From Porticoccaceae bacterium (GTDB taxonomy: Bacteria; Pseudomonadota; Gammaproteobacteria; Pseudomonadales; Porticoccaceae), in NCBI GenBank assembly GCA_023229065.1, contig JALNZZ010000004.1, positions 1 to 43,842 on the forward strand: a stretch of 43,842 nt of DNA, given 5' to 3'. Below are positions 25,455 to 33,470 of the stretch, piece by piece (position 1 is the first letter of the stretch; each line of letters opens with the position of its first letter). The translations under genes and the position numbers were made by a program. The notes under the pieces were generated by a model. It had not been told where the DNA came from and ran no database searches. It was given only the letters and a program-made list of their open reading frames with translations.

Positions 25455-27449
25455 CTAGCCCAACGATGGCCCCTTTGGCCGACCGACTTCCCACGATGCC
25501 CCGATACCGTGCATCGTCGCTGCGAGTTGCTGCCCCCGCCGCTGTTCGATCACAGGCCGCCACGGCACCAGGCTGAACCCCATGCCATCATCGAGCATCG
25601 CATAGCGCCCGCTGGCAAGCATGACGGAGCGCCGGTAGATGCCTGCAACGCGCTGCCCGTCCGTGGCGGGCCGATGCGCCAGGCCGGTTTCGGCGGCAAT
25701 GTCCTTGGCGGCCTGCGCCAGTTCCCGATTGCGCAGCGTGCCCAGCAGGTTGCGCGCCAGGATCACTCGCTGCCCGCGCCGCTCCGCCAGCCCCTGTTCT
25801 TCAAGGAAGTCGGCGCGCTGTTGCAGGGTGTTCTTGACCTCGCCACCAAAGCCCAAGTCGCCCAGCCCCTTGCCGCCGCCGATCAACTGCTGGTCGAGCC
25901 AGGTGGCTCCGATCACGCGCGCCTGCAGCTCGATGGACAGGTGCGATTTCAGCTCCACGGCGACGCCGCCCAGCCGTTGCGCGTCGTACTGGCGGCCACG
26001 CTCGGTCAGGTCGTCCGGCACCTTCCATAACCCCTCGGCCACGCGCTCCACGATGCCGGCCCGGCGCAGGGCTTCCAGCCGGCGGACGTGGGCCGCGACG
26101 ACTTGCTGCGGGTCGCGGTCGGGCTTGGCCCGGCCCTGCTCGATCGCCAGGTGATGATCGGTGCGGTACAGGCCATCGCTCGCCAGCGCGGCGATGTTCT
26201 TGTCGGCCGCCCGTACCTCCGCGGAACCACGCACCTCCACCACCGATCCGGTTGGATAGTTCGCCAGCTCGTCGCCGGCGTTCAACGCGACGTAGTGGGC
26301 CTTGCCGTCCACCCCGTCGATGACCAGATAGCCGCGGTCGTGCAGCTCGTCGGCCAGCCCCTTGCCGGCCACGCGGCCGACGATGGTGCGGCCGTCGTCG
26401 CCCGGCTCGAACACCGCCAGTTCGCGCGGCTGGCCGCTCATGGCGCGCTGCATGGTGCGGATGATGTCGCCACGCTCGCCCAGGGCACGCAAGGTCTTCT
26501 CCGCGTCCGCATGGACGGCCCAGGTGCCGGGCTGCACCTCGTCGGCCAGGCCCAGGCGCTGCAAGCGTTGGAGTCGGCCGATCAGCAGCAGCCGCTGGCG
26601 TTGCAGCCGGGGTTCATTGAAGCGTTCGATCTGCACCCGGCCATCCACGCCGGCCTCACGCTGCAATGTGCGGTCGAGGCTCGTCCACCGCTCCTGTTTC
26701 ACCTCGCGTCCCAAGGTCTGCTGGATCTCCAGTTCGGTGCGCTGCCCCAGCCATTCGGTCGCCAGTTCGGCGGCCCGATGGCGGAAGCCGTGGGCGATGT
26801 AGTCGCCGGCGATGATGAGGTCTTTGCCGGTGTCGTCGCGTCCGCGCACGATCAGGTGTGCGTGCGGGTTGTCGGTGTTCCAGTGATCCACCGCCACCCA
26901 ATCCAGCCGCGTGCCAAGGTCGGCTTCCATCCGGTTCACCAGATGCCGGGTGTAGGTGCGCAGGTCGTCCAGCTCGGCGCCGTCCTCCGGGGAGACGATG
27001 AAGCGGAAATGGTGCCGGTCGTCGGCGGCCCGCTCCTTGAAGGCATCGAGGTCGGCTTCGTCGGTCTGCGGCCCGTAGGCCCGGCCCGGTTCGCCATCGC
27101 GGCCGGCGCCGTCGCGCTCAATGTAGCGCAGGTGCCTGGCGAGCGACTGCGGGCTGGCGTTGCGCTGGTTGACCAGCAGGGTCTTGATGGTCACGCGCCG
27201 CGACATGGGCGTCAGCTTCGCCCCGGCGAAGCGCGCCGCCGTGTGGCCGCGCCCAAGCCGTGAACCGGGGCGCTGACCGGCGCGTGCGCCGCTGCCGCCG
27301 GCTGCGGAATGGCGCATCGAGGACTTGCCGCTGCTGGCCTTGCCTGCCTGCTTGAGCACCTTGGAAACGAAGCTCTGGCCCTGACCCTTGCCCCGGTTCT
27401 TCGGGGCGCTGGGGCGTACCCGGAAATCGTCGTCGCGGCGGTCGCTCAT
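25455..27449 (-). CDS. VirD2-type conjugative relaxase with DUF3363 region
   Basis: A 664-residue relaxase that should nick oriT and stay bound to the transferred strand. An arginine/glycine-rich N-terminal extension (1-85) precedes the nuclease domain, with a candidate Tyr109 (HLRYIERDG) and the metal-binding histidines of HWNTDNPHAHLIVRG at 189, 196 and 198. The remaining 430 residues match the DUF3363 type, mostly helical. The start at 27449 (MSDRRDDDFRVRPSAPKNRG) was chosen over 27575 because the extra 42 residues have no family character and the region upstream is rich in hairpins. The cargo ends at its stop codon side. Confidence 0.92.
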   Translation of the reverse strand: MSDRRDDDFRVRPSAPKNRGKGQGQSFVSKVLKQAGKASSGKSSMRHSAAGGSGARAGQRPGSRLGRGHTAARFAGAKLTPMSRRVTIKTLLVNQRNASPQSLARHLRYIERDGAGRDGEPGRAYGPQTDEADLDAFKERAADDRHHFRFIVSPEDGAELDDLRTYTRHLVNRMEADLGTRLDWVAVDHWNTDNPHAHLIVRGRDDTGKDLIIAGDYIAHGFRHRAAELATEWLGQRTELEIQQTLGREVKQERWTSLDRTLQREAGVDGRVQIERFNEPRLQRQRLLLIGRLQRLQRLGLADEVQPGTWAVHADAEKTLRALGERGDIIRTMQRAMSGQPRELAVFEPGDDGRTIVGRVAGKGLADELHDRGYLVIDGVDGKAHYVALNAGDELANYPTGSVVEVRGSAEVRAADKNIAALASDGLYRTDHHLAIEQGRAKPDRDPQQVVAAHVRRLEALRRAGIVERVAEGLWKVPDDLTERGRQYDAQRLGGVAVELKSHLSIELQARVIGATWLDQQLIGGGKGLGDLGFGGEVKNTLQQRADFLEEQGLAERRGQRVILARNLLGTLRNRELAQAAKDIAAETGLAHRPATDGQRVAGIYRRSVMLASGRYAMLDDGMGFSLVPWRPVIEQRRGQQLAATMHGIGASWEVGRPKGPSLG

Positions 27450-27483
27450 GGCCGCGCATCCTGCAAGCTCTGGCGTGTCCTGT

Positions 27484-27759
27484 CGTGCGAAGCACGCGGA
27501 CATGCCTGCATTGGCGCGACCTTCGCGCCCCACGCGGCACGGCGGCGAAGCCGCTCCGTGCCGCGCCACCCCCATGTGCAGACAGGCTTTCGACGCGGCC
27601 TAGTGCCGCGTCCTTTTGTCTTGCCTTCCGCCTTTGCCCCTCGCTGACGCTCCGGGCAGCGGCGGCCCGGCGGCGCTGCTGCGCGAGCAGCCAGCGCGCC
27701 GGCGAACGCGGCGACGGCCGCAGGCCGGCAGCGTTCGAGGCAAGACGCCTGCACATGGG
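27484..27759. other. Hairpin array upstream of the relaxase: oriT candidate
   Basis: The 424-bp gap between traF and the relaxase gene holds perfect stem-loops at 27484-27496 (CGTGC-GAA-GCACG), 27513-27529 (GGCGCGA-CCT-TCGCGCC), 27534-27564 (GCGGCACGG/CCGTGCCGC with an inner CGGC-gaa-GCCG) and 27594-27610 (CGCGGC-ctagt-GCCGCG). Longer nested arms are CCCATGTGCAG at 27571-27581 with its complement at 27749-27759, and GTCTTGCC at 27618-27625 with its complement at 27739-27746. No gene is seen. Origins of transfer often lie next to the relaxase gene, so this is the best candidate, but the nic site is not recognised. Confidence 0.45.
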
Positions 27760-27832
27760 AAGGCGGCGCGAAGCGCGGCGCGGATGCGCTCGCACTGCAC
27801 GCGCGATGACACGCGGAACACCACGGGATCGA

Positions 27833-27850
27833 CACGCCTGATAGCACGAT
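27833..27850 (+). repeat. Solitary copy of the 17-bp iteron
   Basis: CACGCCTGATAGCACGAT is identical to the copies upstream of parA and repA at 30091-30154 and lies in the same orientation, 24 bp before the traF stop on the plus-strand map. A lone distal copy 2.2 kb from the cluster could let RepA or a partner protein bind both sites. Confidence 0.85.
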
Positions 27851-27873
27851 GATGCGCAGCGAATCGGCGGCGA

Positions 27874-28449
27874 TCATGGGCGCTTCTCCAGCCAGACCGG
27901 GTGCGCGACGCCGATCACGGCGGATGCGGCAACCGGCCCGAAATACCGGCTGTCGAACGACGACGGGTTGGTCACGCTCAACAGGAAAAGCTCGCCGGGT
28001 TCAAGGCGGCGGCACTGCTGCCAGGATGGCAGCGGGCGGCCCCAGCGGTCGGCGAGCAGCGCGGCGGCCAAAGGCACGCCGTCGATGCGGACGATGCCGC
28101 CAGCGATGCACACCTCCTGCGGCGCGACGGCACCCACGCGCTTGAGCAACGGCACGCGCGCCGGCAGGTAGCCGCGCTGCGCGGCCAGCGCGGCGGCGTC
28201 TGGCGGCAGCGTGGTCAGCACGATGGAGCCGACGCGCGGCGCATCGGGTGGTGCGATGCGATACCAGCCCACCGGAACGCTGTCGGACGGGTTGTAGATC
28301 AGGCGCGGCATCGGATGCACGAAGGACGCCCAGGCGAGCGCAGCGAGGCCGCAGGCGGCGAAGCCCGCGAGCACGATGCGAGCGCGCAGGCGCGAGCGAG
28401 GACGCGGTGCCTTTCCAGTGGTGTTGGCGCCAGTGGAAACGGCGGTCAT
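27874..28449 (-). CDS. traF: TraF, S26-family signal peptidase for pilin maturation
   Basis: A 191-residue inner-membrane serine protease. It has one N-terminal membrane helix (about residues 24-44) and the S26/TraF motif NPSDSVPVGWY with the likely catalytic Ser57, then LLKRVGAVAP with the likely catalytic Lys103. In RP4-like systems TraF trims and cyclises the TrbC pilin. The ATG at 28449 overlaps the DUF2840 stop (ATGA); the longer in-frame extension is a shadow. Confidence 0.92.
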   Translation of the reverse strand: MTAVSTGANTTGKAPRPRSRLRARIVLAGFAACGLAALAWASFVHPMPRLIYNPSDSVPVGWYRIAPPDAPRVGSIVLTTLPPDAAALAAQRGYLPARVPLLKRVGAVAPQEVCIAGGIVRIDGVPLAAALLADRWGRPLPSWQQCRRLEPGELFLLSVTNPSSFDSRYFGPVAASAVIGVAHPVWLEKRP

Positions 28450-29009
28450 GGCAGCACCCTCCCGGCTAACCAGGCGGCGTGCCGCTCGGCGGTGTACTCG
28501 GGCAGCGGCAGGCGCGCGGCGAGCCGGTTGGCGAGCGTGCGCCAGTACGCAGGCGAGACGGCGATGGGCGCGATGCCCAGCGCCTCGATGGCGTCGATGC
28601 GTTCCAGCACGGCGCGCACTTGCCCGTCGCCCTCGGCGTGCAGCAGCAGGCGCGCGCCCGGCTGTACGCCGGGGATGCGCTGCGCCGCGTCCAGCGGCGT
28701 GCAGGCTTGCATCACCATGAGCTGCCAGCGCACGGTGCCGTAGTCGTTGGCCTGCCAGCGGATGCGGCAGAACACCGCGCCCGGCAGGAACACCGCGCTG
28801 CGCCGCCAGCGGTCGAGCTGGTGCGTGCACGCGGGTTCGCCGAAGCGCAGGTAGAGCTTGAAACGGGCCTCGATGTAGGCCAGCGCCACGCGCGTCAGCG
28901 GCGCGCTGGCTGGCTGGCCGGAAGGTGCGATGAATGATGGCTGTGGCGCAGCCGTGGCCGTGGCCGCGACAGCGGCAGGCGCGGCGGCTAGTGCAGTGGA
29001 TGCAGTCAT
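28446..29009 (-). CDS. DUF2840 protein
   Basis: A 187-residue protein of unknown function found next to traF and parA in Tn4371-like elements. After an Ala-rich start (1-30) comes the conserved core TRVALAYIEARFKLYLRFGE, then DRWRRSAVFLPGAVFCRIRWQANDYGT in two parts and PGARLLLHAEGDG. No signal peptide or catalytic motif is evident. It overlaps the RHH gene upstream and traF downstream by 4 bases each, so it belongs to the parA-RHH-DUF2840-traF chain and may serve conjugation or maintenance. Confidence 0.85.
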   Translation of the reverse strand: MTASTALAAAPAAVAATATAAPQPSFIAPSGQPASAPLTRVALAYIEARFKLYLRFGEPACTHQLDRWRRSAVFLPGAVFCRIRWQANDYGTVRWQLMVMQACTPLDAAQRIPGVQPGARLLLHAEGDGQVRAVLERIDAIEALGIAPIAVSPAYWRTLANRLAARLPLPEYTAERHAAWLAGRVLP

Positions 29010-29290
29010 GGTGTGTTCTCCCTGCGGTTCTCGGGAAACTCCCGTTCCAGCAGGCCGCGCAGCAGGTCGGCCACGGTCACGCCTTGCGTGAAGGCAGAGA
29101 CCTTGATGCGCGCCCGCATGGCGGGCGTGATGTCGAGGGTGAGGCGGGCCGTGTAGAGGTCGCCCTTGCCCAGCGCGTCGGCGTCGCCCTGGCGAATCCA
29201 CGCCTCGGCGTGCGGATTCGCAGGTGGACGCGCGCCGATGCCGACGCGCTTTGCTGCGCGCTTGCTGTTCGGTGGTGGCTTCGCGGTCAT
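29006..29290 (-). CDS. Small ribbon-helix-helix protein, probable partition partner of ParA
   Basis: A 94-residue protein with a basic, flexible N-terminus (1-45) and a C-terminal ribbon-helix-helix pattern (ARLTLDITPAMRARIKVSAF, VTVADLLRGLLERE). This is the layout of ParG/Omega-like centromere-binding proteins that pair with small ParA ATPases. The ATG at 29290 overlaps the parA stop, so the two are translated together. Its binding site may be the AAGTTAG repeats at 30017-30048. Confidence 0.8.
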   Translation of the reverse strand: MTAKPPPNSKRAAKRVGIGARPPANPHAEAWIRQGDADALGKGDLYTARLTLDITPAMRARIKVSAFTQGVTVADLLRGLLEREFPENRRENTP

Positions 29291-29925
29291 GTCGTCCACC
29301 GCAGCAGTTCGTCCACGAGCGCGGTGATTTCGCGCGCGGCGGCGCTGTCCGGCGCCGTCTCGCGTGCAAGCCGGCCAGCGGCCACGCTGTCGGCGAACAC
29401 GATGCGCTGATGCACTTCCGCGCGCAGCGCAGGAAGCGGCTGATCGGCGAGCGCCTGGCGCGCTTCGCGCCCGATCACGGTGGTACTGACACGCCGGTTG
29501 ATGACGAAGGCCGCGCGCAGCGCAGGCCGAAAGACTTGCGCCTCGCGGATCAGCGCCACCATCTCGGCGCTGGCCCACAGGTCGTAGGGGCTGGGCTGCA
29601 CCGGGATCAGCACGCGCTCGGCCGCCAGCAGCGCGGAGCGCGCCAAGGCGGCGATGCGCGGCGGGCCGTCGATGACAACGTGATCGGCGCGGCGTGCCAG
29701 CTCCGGGGCTTCCTGATGCAGCGTTTCGCGTGCGAGGCCCACGGCGCTGAAAAGCCGTGGCAAGCCTTGCTGGCTTCTGCGCTGTGTCCAGTCGAGCGAT
29801 GACCCCTGCGGGTCGGCGTCCAGCAGCACGACGTGCTGGCCGCGCATTGCCAGTTCGCCGGCAATGTGGGTGGCGAGCGTGGTCTTGCCCACGCCGCCTT
29901 TCTGGTTGAGCAGCGCGACGATCAT
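29287..29925 (-). CDS. parA: ParA-type partition ATPase
   Basis: A 212-residue ParA of the short type without an N-terminal HTH. The deviant Walker A KGGVGKTT is at residues 9-16, followed by LLDADPQGSSLDW (Walker A' region) and HVVIDGPPR (Walker B). It should segregate the excised, replicating form of the element. The start at 29925 begins directly with the first strand (MIVALLNQ); an in-frame ATG at 29994 adds 23 residues that do not fit the family. The upstream gap holds repeats and iterons. Confidence 0.93.
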   Translation of the reverse strand: MIVALLNQKGGVGKTTLATHIAGELAMRGQHVVLLDADPQGSSLDWTQRRSQQGLPRLFSAVGLARETLHQEAPELARRADHVVIDGPPRIAALARSALLAAERVLIPVQPSPYDLWASAEMVALIREAQVFRPALRAAFVINRRVSTTVIGREARQALADQPLPALRAEVHQRIVFADSVAAGRLARETAPDSAAAREITALVDELLRWTT

Positions 29926-30016
29926 GGCCTGGCCCTTCGTGTTGGAAAGCCTGGCTGTTCCTGCTGCGTTGGTGGCCGCGTGGCGGTTGTCCACCGCAGC
30001 GGCGTTTCCCTACTAC

Positions 30017-30048
30017 AAGTTAGAGAAATTAAGTTAGGGAAGTTAGAG
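30017..30048 (+). repeat. Three AAGTTAGRG direct repeats upstream of parA
   Basis: AAGTTAGAG at 30017-30025, AAGTTAGGG at 30031-30039 and AAGTTAGAG at 30040-30048, all in one orientation in an AT-rich patch about 90-125 bp before the parA start. Short repeats of this kind are typical binding sites of RHH partition proteins or operators of the par operon. Confidence 0.6.
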
Positions 30049-30090
30049 GGCGCGCAAACCCAGTGCTGGCGCGGGTTTGCGGCCGATTGG

Positions 30091-30154
30091 CACGCCTGAT
30101 AGCACGATAGTCCCACGCCTGATAGCACGATACCCCGCACGCCTGATAGCACGA
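30091..30154 (+). repeat. Three iterons between parA and repA: putative replication origin
   Basis: CACGCCTGATAGCACGA occurs at 30091-30107, 30114-30130 and 30138-30154, with start spacings of 23 and 24 bp (about two helical turns) and the same orientation. A fourth identical copy is at 27833. The set lies 25 bp past the repA stop codon, the normal place for a Rep-controlled origin. It is therefore a good candidate for the RepA-binding origin of the excised circle, or for an incompatibility/control locus. Confidence 0.75.
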
Positions 30155-30178
30155 CACTATTCACAGGCTCTCCCGGAG

Positions 30179-31036
30179 TTATCCCCGTGCCGTATGCGGC
30201 ACGGGCCGGAAGGTCAGCAGCTCGGCGCCGCTGTCCGGCATCCGCTCGATGCCCAGGACGTAGCCGGGCAGCGACTGCCGCGCGACGAGCGCGCGCAAGT
30301 CGCAGGCGAAGTCGTAGGGCTTGGCGGTGCTGCCGGATTTCTGGTGCAGGTAGCGGAAGTCGAATTGCCAGCCGTATGCCTGCTTGCCGCCGTGCTTGCG
30401 CACCAGGCGGTACAGCCACCGCTCGATGCCGCCGGTCAGCCGGAAATACGCCGGGTCGATGGTCAGCACCAGGGCCGCATTCAGCACGCCCGTATAGAAC
30501 CAGTCCGGCAAGATCAGCTCGATGCCCAACGGCGTGCCGCTGGCATCGGCCAGTTCCTTCCATTCGTTGATCCACGAGAAGCGGTGCAAACGCCGCCCGG
30601 TTGTCTCGCGGATGGACGTGGCCACCGTGGTCGATTGCAGGCGATCCAAGGCCGCTTTGAGGCGCTGGTAGTCGCGCAGCGACTTGCCGCGCCCGACGAA
30701 GCGCAGGATCTCGTAGGGCGTCGCGCGGATCAGCCGTGATGGCCGCAGGCCCGCATCCTTCGCCTCCACGATCTGCGAGGCCGCCCAAATCAGCACGTCG
30801 GCATCCCAAATCGTGGCGATGCCATGCTCCTGCGTGCCTTCCACGCGGATCGTGACGTTGCCCGCCCGGAAGTCGATGGGCTTGACCCGCTTGGACTTGG
30901 CGAGCGAGAAGAACGGATAGGCCATCAAGTCCTGGCTGTCGCGCGGTGCCATGTCGCCCGGCAAGGCGCGGAACAGGTCGAGCTGTTCGCGTTCTTGCGG
31001 GGGCCGCTGCCGGAATGGCAGCGCGGAGATGGACAT
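30179..31036 (-). CDS. repA: RepA, replication initiator protein A
   Basis: A 285-residue protein of the plasmid RepA (RPA) family, which opens iteron-type origins. Family features include MAYPFFSLAKSKRVKPIDF near residues 38-56, IWDADVLIWAASQI near 78-91, and PYEILRFVGRGKSLRDYQRL near 106-125. The ATG at 31036 (MSISALPFRQ) begins the conserved part; a large upstream extension in the same frame is noise. It should let the excised element replicate from the iterons just beyond its stop. The HTH gene lies 26 bp upstream. Confidence 0.9.
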   Translation of the reverse strand: MSISALPFRQRPPQEREQLDLFRALPGDMAPRDSQDLMAYPFFSLAKSKRVKPIDFRAGNVTIRVEGTQEHGIATIWDADVLIWAASQIVEAKDAGLRPSRLIRATPYEILRFVGRGKSLRDYQRLKAALDRLQSTTVATSIRETTGRRLHRFSWINEWKELADASGTPLGIELILPDWFYTGVLNAALVLTIDPAYFRLTGGIERWLYRLVRKHGGKQAYGWQFDFRYLHQKSGSTAKPYDFACDLRALVARQSLPGYVLGIERMPDSGAELLTFRPVPHTARG

Positions 31037-31062
31037 GGCTGTGGCCTGGCGCGCGCCAGCGA

Positions 31063-31344
31063 TCAGCGCGCACGGCTGTCCGCCGAGTGGTGCTCGGCGT
31101 ACTCGGGATCGGAAGTCGTCTCGAAGCTGCGGTCGGCCGCCCAGGCGTCGAGGTCGGCCACGGCGTACATGACGCGCCGGCCGAACTTGCGAAAGCGCGG
31201 GCCGCCGCCGATCACGCGCTGCTTTTCCAGCGTGCGCGGCGACAAGCGCAGGTACTCGGCGGCTTCGTCGTTGGTGAGGTAACGCTGCGGCTGCGCGGCA
31301 GCGGTCGAGACAGTGGCGGCAGGCCGCAAGGGAGCTGGTCGCAT
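31063..31344 (-). CDS. AlpA/excisionase-like helix-turn-helix protein
   Basis: A 93-residue DNA-binding protein. The MerR/AlpA-like HTH is at about residues 21-70 (YLTNDEAAEYLRLSPRTLEK, GGGPRFRKFGRRVMY, VADLDAW). Such proteins act as excision factors or as regulators of integrase and replication genes. The ATG at 31344 has GGAGG 8 bases upstream, preferred over an in-frame ATG at 31359. It is followed by repA after 26 bp and probably shares its transcript. Confidence 0.85.
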   Translation of the reverse strand: MRPAPLRPAATVSTAAAQPQRYLTNDEAAEYLRLSPRTLEKQRVIGGGPRFRKFGRRVMYAVADLDAWAADRSFETTSDPEYAEHHSADSRAR

Positions 31345-31455
31345 GGGATGAACCTCCATCAAGCCCGGCCACACCACGCAGCCGGATGAAGGCACTTTCA
31401 AGAAAGCGAGGCTTCTTGCTAAGGGACGAATTGCAGGGGCTGCGAAACGTCCCCC

Positions 31456-32226
31456 CTACTGCAACGGCAGTGGCGGAAGCTGTGCCAGGCGGCGATAGCC
31501 GCCGCGCATCAGCGCATCGCCACGGCGCACCAGCCGACGCACGCGGGCGCGCAAGGCGCCGTCCTTGTGCCAGTCGCCCGCGACGGTATCGGCGCCGAAC
31601 AGCCCTTCGGCCACTTCGCGCAAGGACGCGCCCGCCAGGGTCGCGTCGAGCGCCTGCAAGGTGTGCAGCTCCAGCAGTGCGGCAGGCGTGGGCCGCGAAC
31701 GGGCCGCCGCCGCAGGCGCGGCAACCGTGGCGGCAGCCAGGGCGTCGAGTTCCGCCGCGAGCGTGCGATAGCGCGTGCAGGGCGTGGCGCAGGCACGAGT
31801 GGCGTAGAGGTAGGCCACACCGTCCTCCAGGCCCGGCGCGAGCGCGAGCCGCAGGCAGCAGCCGGGCCAATGCGCCACCAGCACCAGGCGCTTGCCATCG
31901 TGGATCAGTTGCTTGCGGCCAGGAACGCGCCAGAACTCGAAGGCATGGGCTTCGGGTGGCGGGTCGGCGTCGGGATAGAGCTGCACCACGGCATCGTGGT
32001 CAGGGAACCAGGCCGGATGCGCTTCGCGCGCATCCAGGGCTGGGTTTTCCAACAGGCGCAGGCTCCAAGCCTGCGCCGCGTCCGGTCGGCGGCGACGGCG
32101 CAGCCAGTCGCGGCGGTAGTCGGGATTCCTGCGCAGGTATTCCCAGGCCAGCGCGGGGCCATCGAGGTGCAGGACGTAGAGATAGGCGGCTGTCGGATAC
32201 CAGTGGTCGGCGCTGCGATCAGTCAT
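31456..32226 (-). CDS. DUF2285 protein with N-terminal DUF6499-like region
   Basis: A 256-residue protein of unknown function typical of these ICEs. The N-terminus (WYPTAAYLYVLHLDGPALAW and EYLRRNPDYRRDW) is the conserved transcription-regulator-like motif; the C-terminal half is the DUF2285 domain (LLELHTLQALDATLAGASLR, VAGDWHKDGALRARVRRLVR). A DNA-binding or regulatory role is likely from the basic C-terminus but not shown. The ATG at 32226 is the family start. It ends 111 bp before the HTH-repA pair. Confidence 0.82.
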   Translation of the reverse strand: MTDRSADHWYPTAAYLYVLHLDGPALAWEYLRRNPDYRRDWLRRRRRPDAAQAWSLRLLENPALDAREAHPAWFPDHDAVVQLYPDADPPPEAHAFEFWRVPGRKQLIHDGKRLVLVAHWPGCCLRLALAPGLEDGVAYLYATRACATPCTRYRTLAAELDALAAATVAAPAAAARSRPTPAALLELHTLQALDATLAGASLREVAEGLFGADTVAGDWHKDGALRARVRRLVRRGDALMRGGYRRLAQLPPLPLQ

Positions 32227-32569
32227 GGCGAAAGCTCCCTGTGCTTGGGATGCGTCGCCACGATTTCCGCGATGCGGGAGCTATCGAAATGCCATCAGGT
32301 CATCATCAAAAACGGTTAAGCTGTAACTGTCGGTGTCAAGACCGTTTGGCTCCGGCGTGTTGGGGAAATCGTCTGAATGCGACGGCTGCGCCACCCGGAA
32401 ATGGTGCGCGGCACCGGATACCGTGCCGCAGCCCGCGCCAAAGATCAGGACTGTTTGCATCAGACTGGCATCGCTTCGGTGCATCAATGCCGATTCAGAC
32501 CTACCCGGTCTTGACCAAGACTGAAATAGTCACAGTGCGCCCCGGCTGGCCGGGCCGCGCTGGCGTTCA
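32227..32569. other. Gene-poor spacer upstream of the DUF2285 gene
   Basis: No supported gene in 343 bp. A minus-strand 68-codon frame (32281-32487) exists but has no ribosome site or recognisable family. A palindrome GTCTTG-AC-CAAGAC at 32508-32521 sits between TTCAG and CTGAA arms (32494 and 32521), and the same half-word TCAAGACC recurs near 32335, so an operator for the DUF2285/repA transcript is possible. Confidence 0.45.
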
Positions 32570-32920
32570 TCAGTCCGTGATCGCGTCGTTCTCCTGCGCC
32601 AGCCGGACGTACTCCGACAGCGGGCGCACCGCCTGGAAATACCGATCCCGCTGCAACGGCAGCTTGCGCGGCCCGACGATGCCGGCCAGGTCGGACAGCC
32701 TGACCGTCCCCAGCGAGGGCATGCCGATGCCGAGGTCGATCAGGCCATAGGCCGTATCGCCATCGGCGGGGTCGAGCGACACCAGCAGCCAGGTCACATG
32801 CGCGTCAGGGGTGAACAGGCGCACCACCGGCAGCGGGTCGAGGCGCTGACCAGCGGCGAGCGCCGCGCCGTGGGCCAGCAGCCGGGCGCGTTCATCAGCG
32901 GTGACAAGCGGCAAGGTCAT
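32570..32920 (-). CDS. DUF2958 protein, copy 1
   Basis: A 116-residue protein of unknown function, similar along its whole length to the second copy at 39915-40265 (shared PVVRLFTPDA/PVVKLFTPDG, TWLL, the DP-containing turn, and GLIDLGIGMP/GLCDLGLGEP with a VRLSDLAGIVG-like segment). It is soluble and acidic. The ATG at 32920 begins the family region; longer extension rejected. It is divergent from the XRE regulator at 33163, and the gap is full of inverted repeats. Confidence 0.85.
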   Translation of the reverse strand: MTLPLVTADERARLLAHGAALAAGQRLDPLPVVRLFTPDAHVTWLLVSLDPADGDTAYGLIDLGIGMPSLGTVRLSDLAGIVGPRKLPLQRDRYFQAVRPLSEYVRLAQENDAITD

Positions 32921-32959
32921 GGGCAGAACCCCCACGGAACCGTGCATGCGTGTGGAAGC

Positions 32960-33079
32960 ACGGATGCACAAGCCATCGCATCCGTAGAAGAACGCAAGCG
33001 CGGAAGCGCAATTGCAGGAAGCCGGAAAGACACGGATGCGATTCCCCGGTTCTGTGGAAATCCGTAAATGCGGATTTCC
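32960..33079. promoter_or_regulatory. Inverted-repeat operator cluster between DUF2958 and XRE genes
   Basis: ACGGATGC at 32960-32967 pairs perfectly with GCATCCGT at 32978-32985 (10-nt spacer), and ACGGATGC recurs at 33032-33039. Further on, GGAAATCCG (33056-33064) pairs with CGGATTTCC (33071-33079) across TAAATG. The gap separates divergent genes, one of which encodes an HTH regulator, so autoregulatory operators are expected. No clear promoter hexamers were assigned. Confidence 0.65.
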
Positions 33080-33162
33080 GTAAAAGCACGGAACAGCGAT
33101 TTTTTGGCAATGAGTTAAAGATAACGTGGTTTTAATTGTCCTGCGATTTGACGCTTCTGTCC

Positions 33163-33459
33163 ATGCAGAAGCGCTCCGTCCAACCTGGCCGCCCGGCCGG
33201 TGCCACCACCTTCGATGCCGAACTGGCGCAAGCCTTCGGCGCGGCGGTGCGCGCGCTACGGACGGAACGAGGGATCGCGCAGGAATCGCTGGCACACCTG
33301 GCCGGCATCGAGCGTTCGCACATGGGCAAGGTCGAGCGCGGCGAACACATGCCCACGCTGGCGCTTATCTTCAAGATCGCCAGCGCGCTCGAATGCAGCA
33401 CGGCGGTGCTGATGAGCGAGGCTGAAAGCCAGCTCGCAGCAGCAGCGGCCCAGCCGTAG
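33163..33459 (+). CDS. XRE-family helix-turn-helix regulator
   Basis: A 98-residue transcription factor with a classic Cro/C1-type HTH at about residues 18-75 (VRALRTERGIAQESLAHLAG, IERSHMGKVERGEHMPTLAL). It is one of only two plus-strand genes in the right-hand backbone. The ATG at 33163 gives MQKRSVQPGRP; an in-frame TTG at 33136 is a possible earlier start. It may control the divergent DUF2958 gene and itself through the inverted repeats upstream, and could be the switch for the element's silent state. Confidence 0.88.
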   Translation: MQKRSVQPGRPAGATTFDAELAQAFGAAVRALRTERGIAQESLAHLAGIERSHMGKVERGEHMPTLALIFKIASALECSTAVLMSEAESQLAAAAAQP

Positions 33460-33470
33460 GCGCCGGCCCG

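Noticed and set aside
32281..32487. 68-codon minus-strand frame
   Set aside because: No ribosome site, no recognisable family, lies in a promoter-like spacer; kept only as a remark.
31386..32750. 454-codon plus-strand frame
   Set aside because: Arginine- and proline-rich, antisense to DUF2285 and across a spacer; no known domain.
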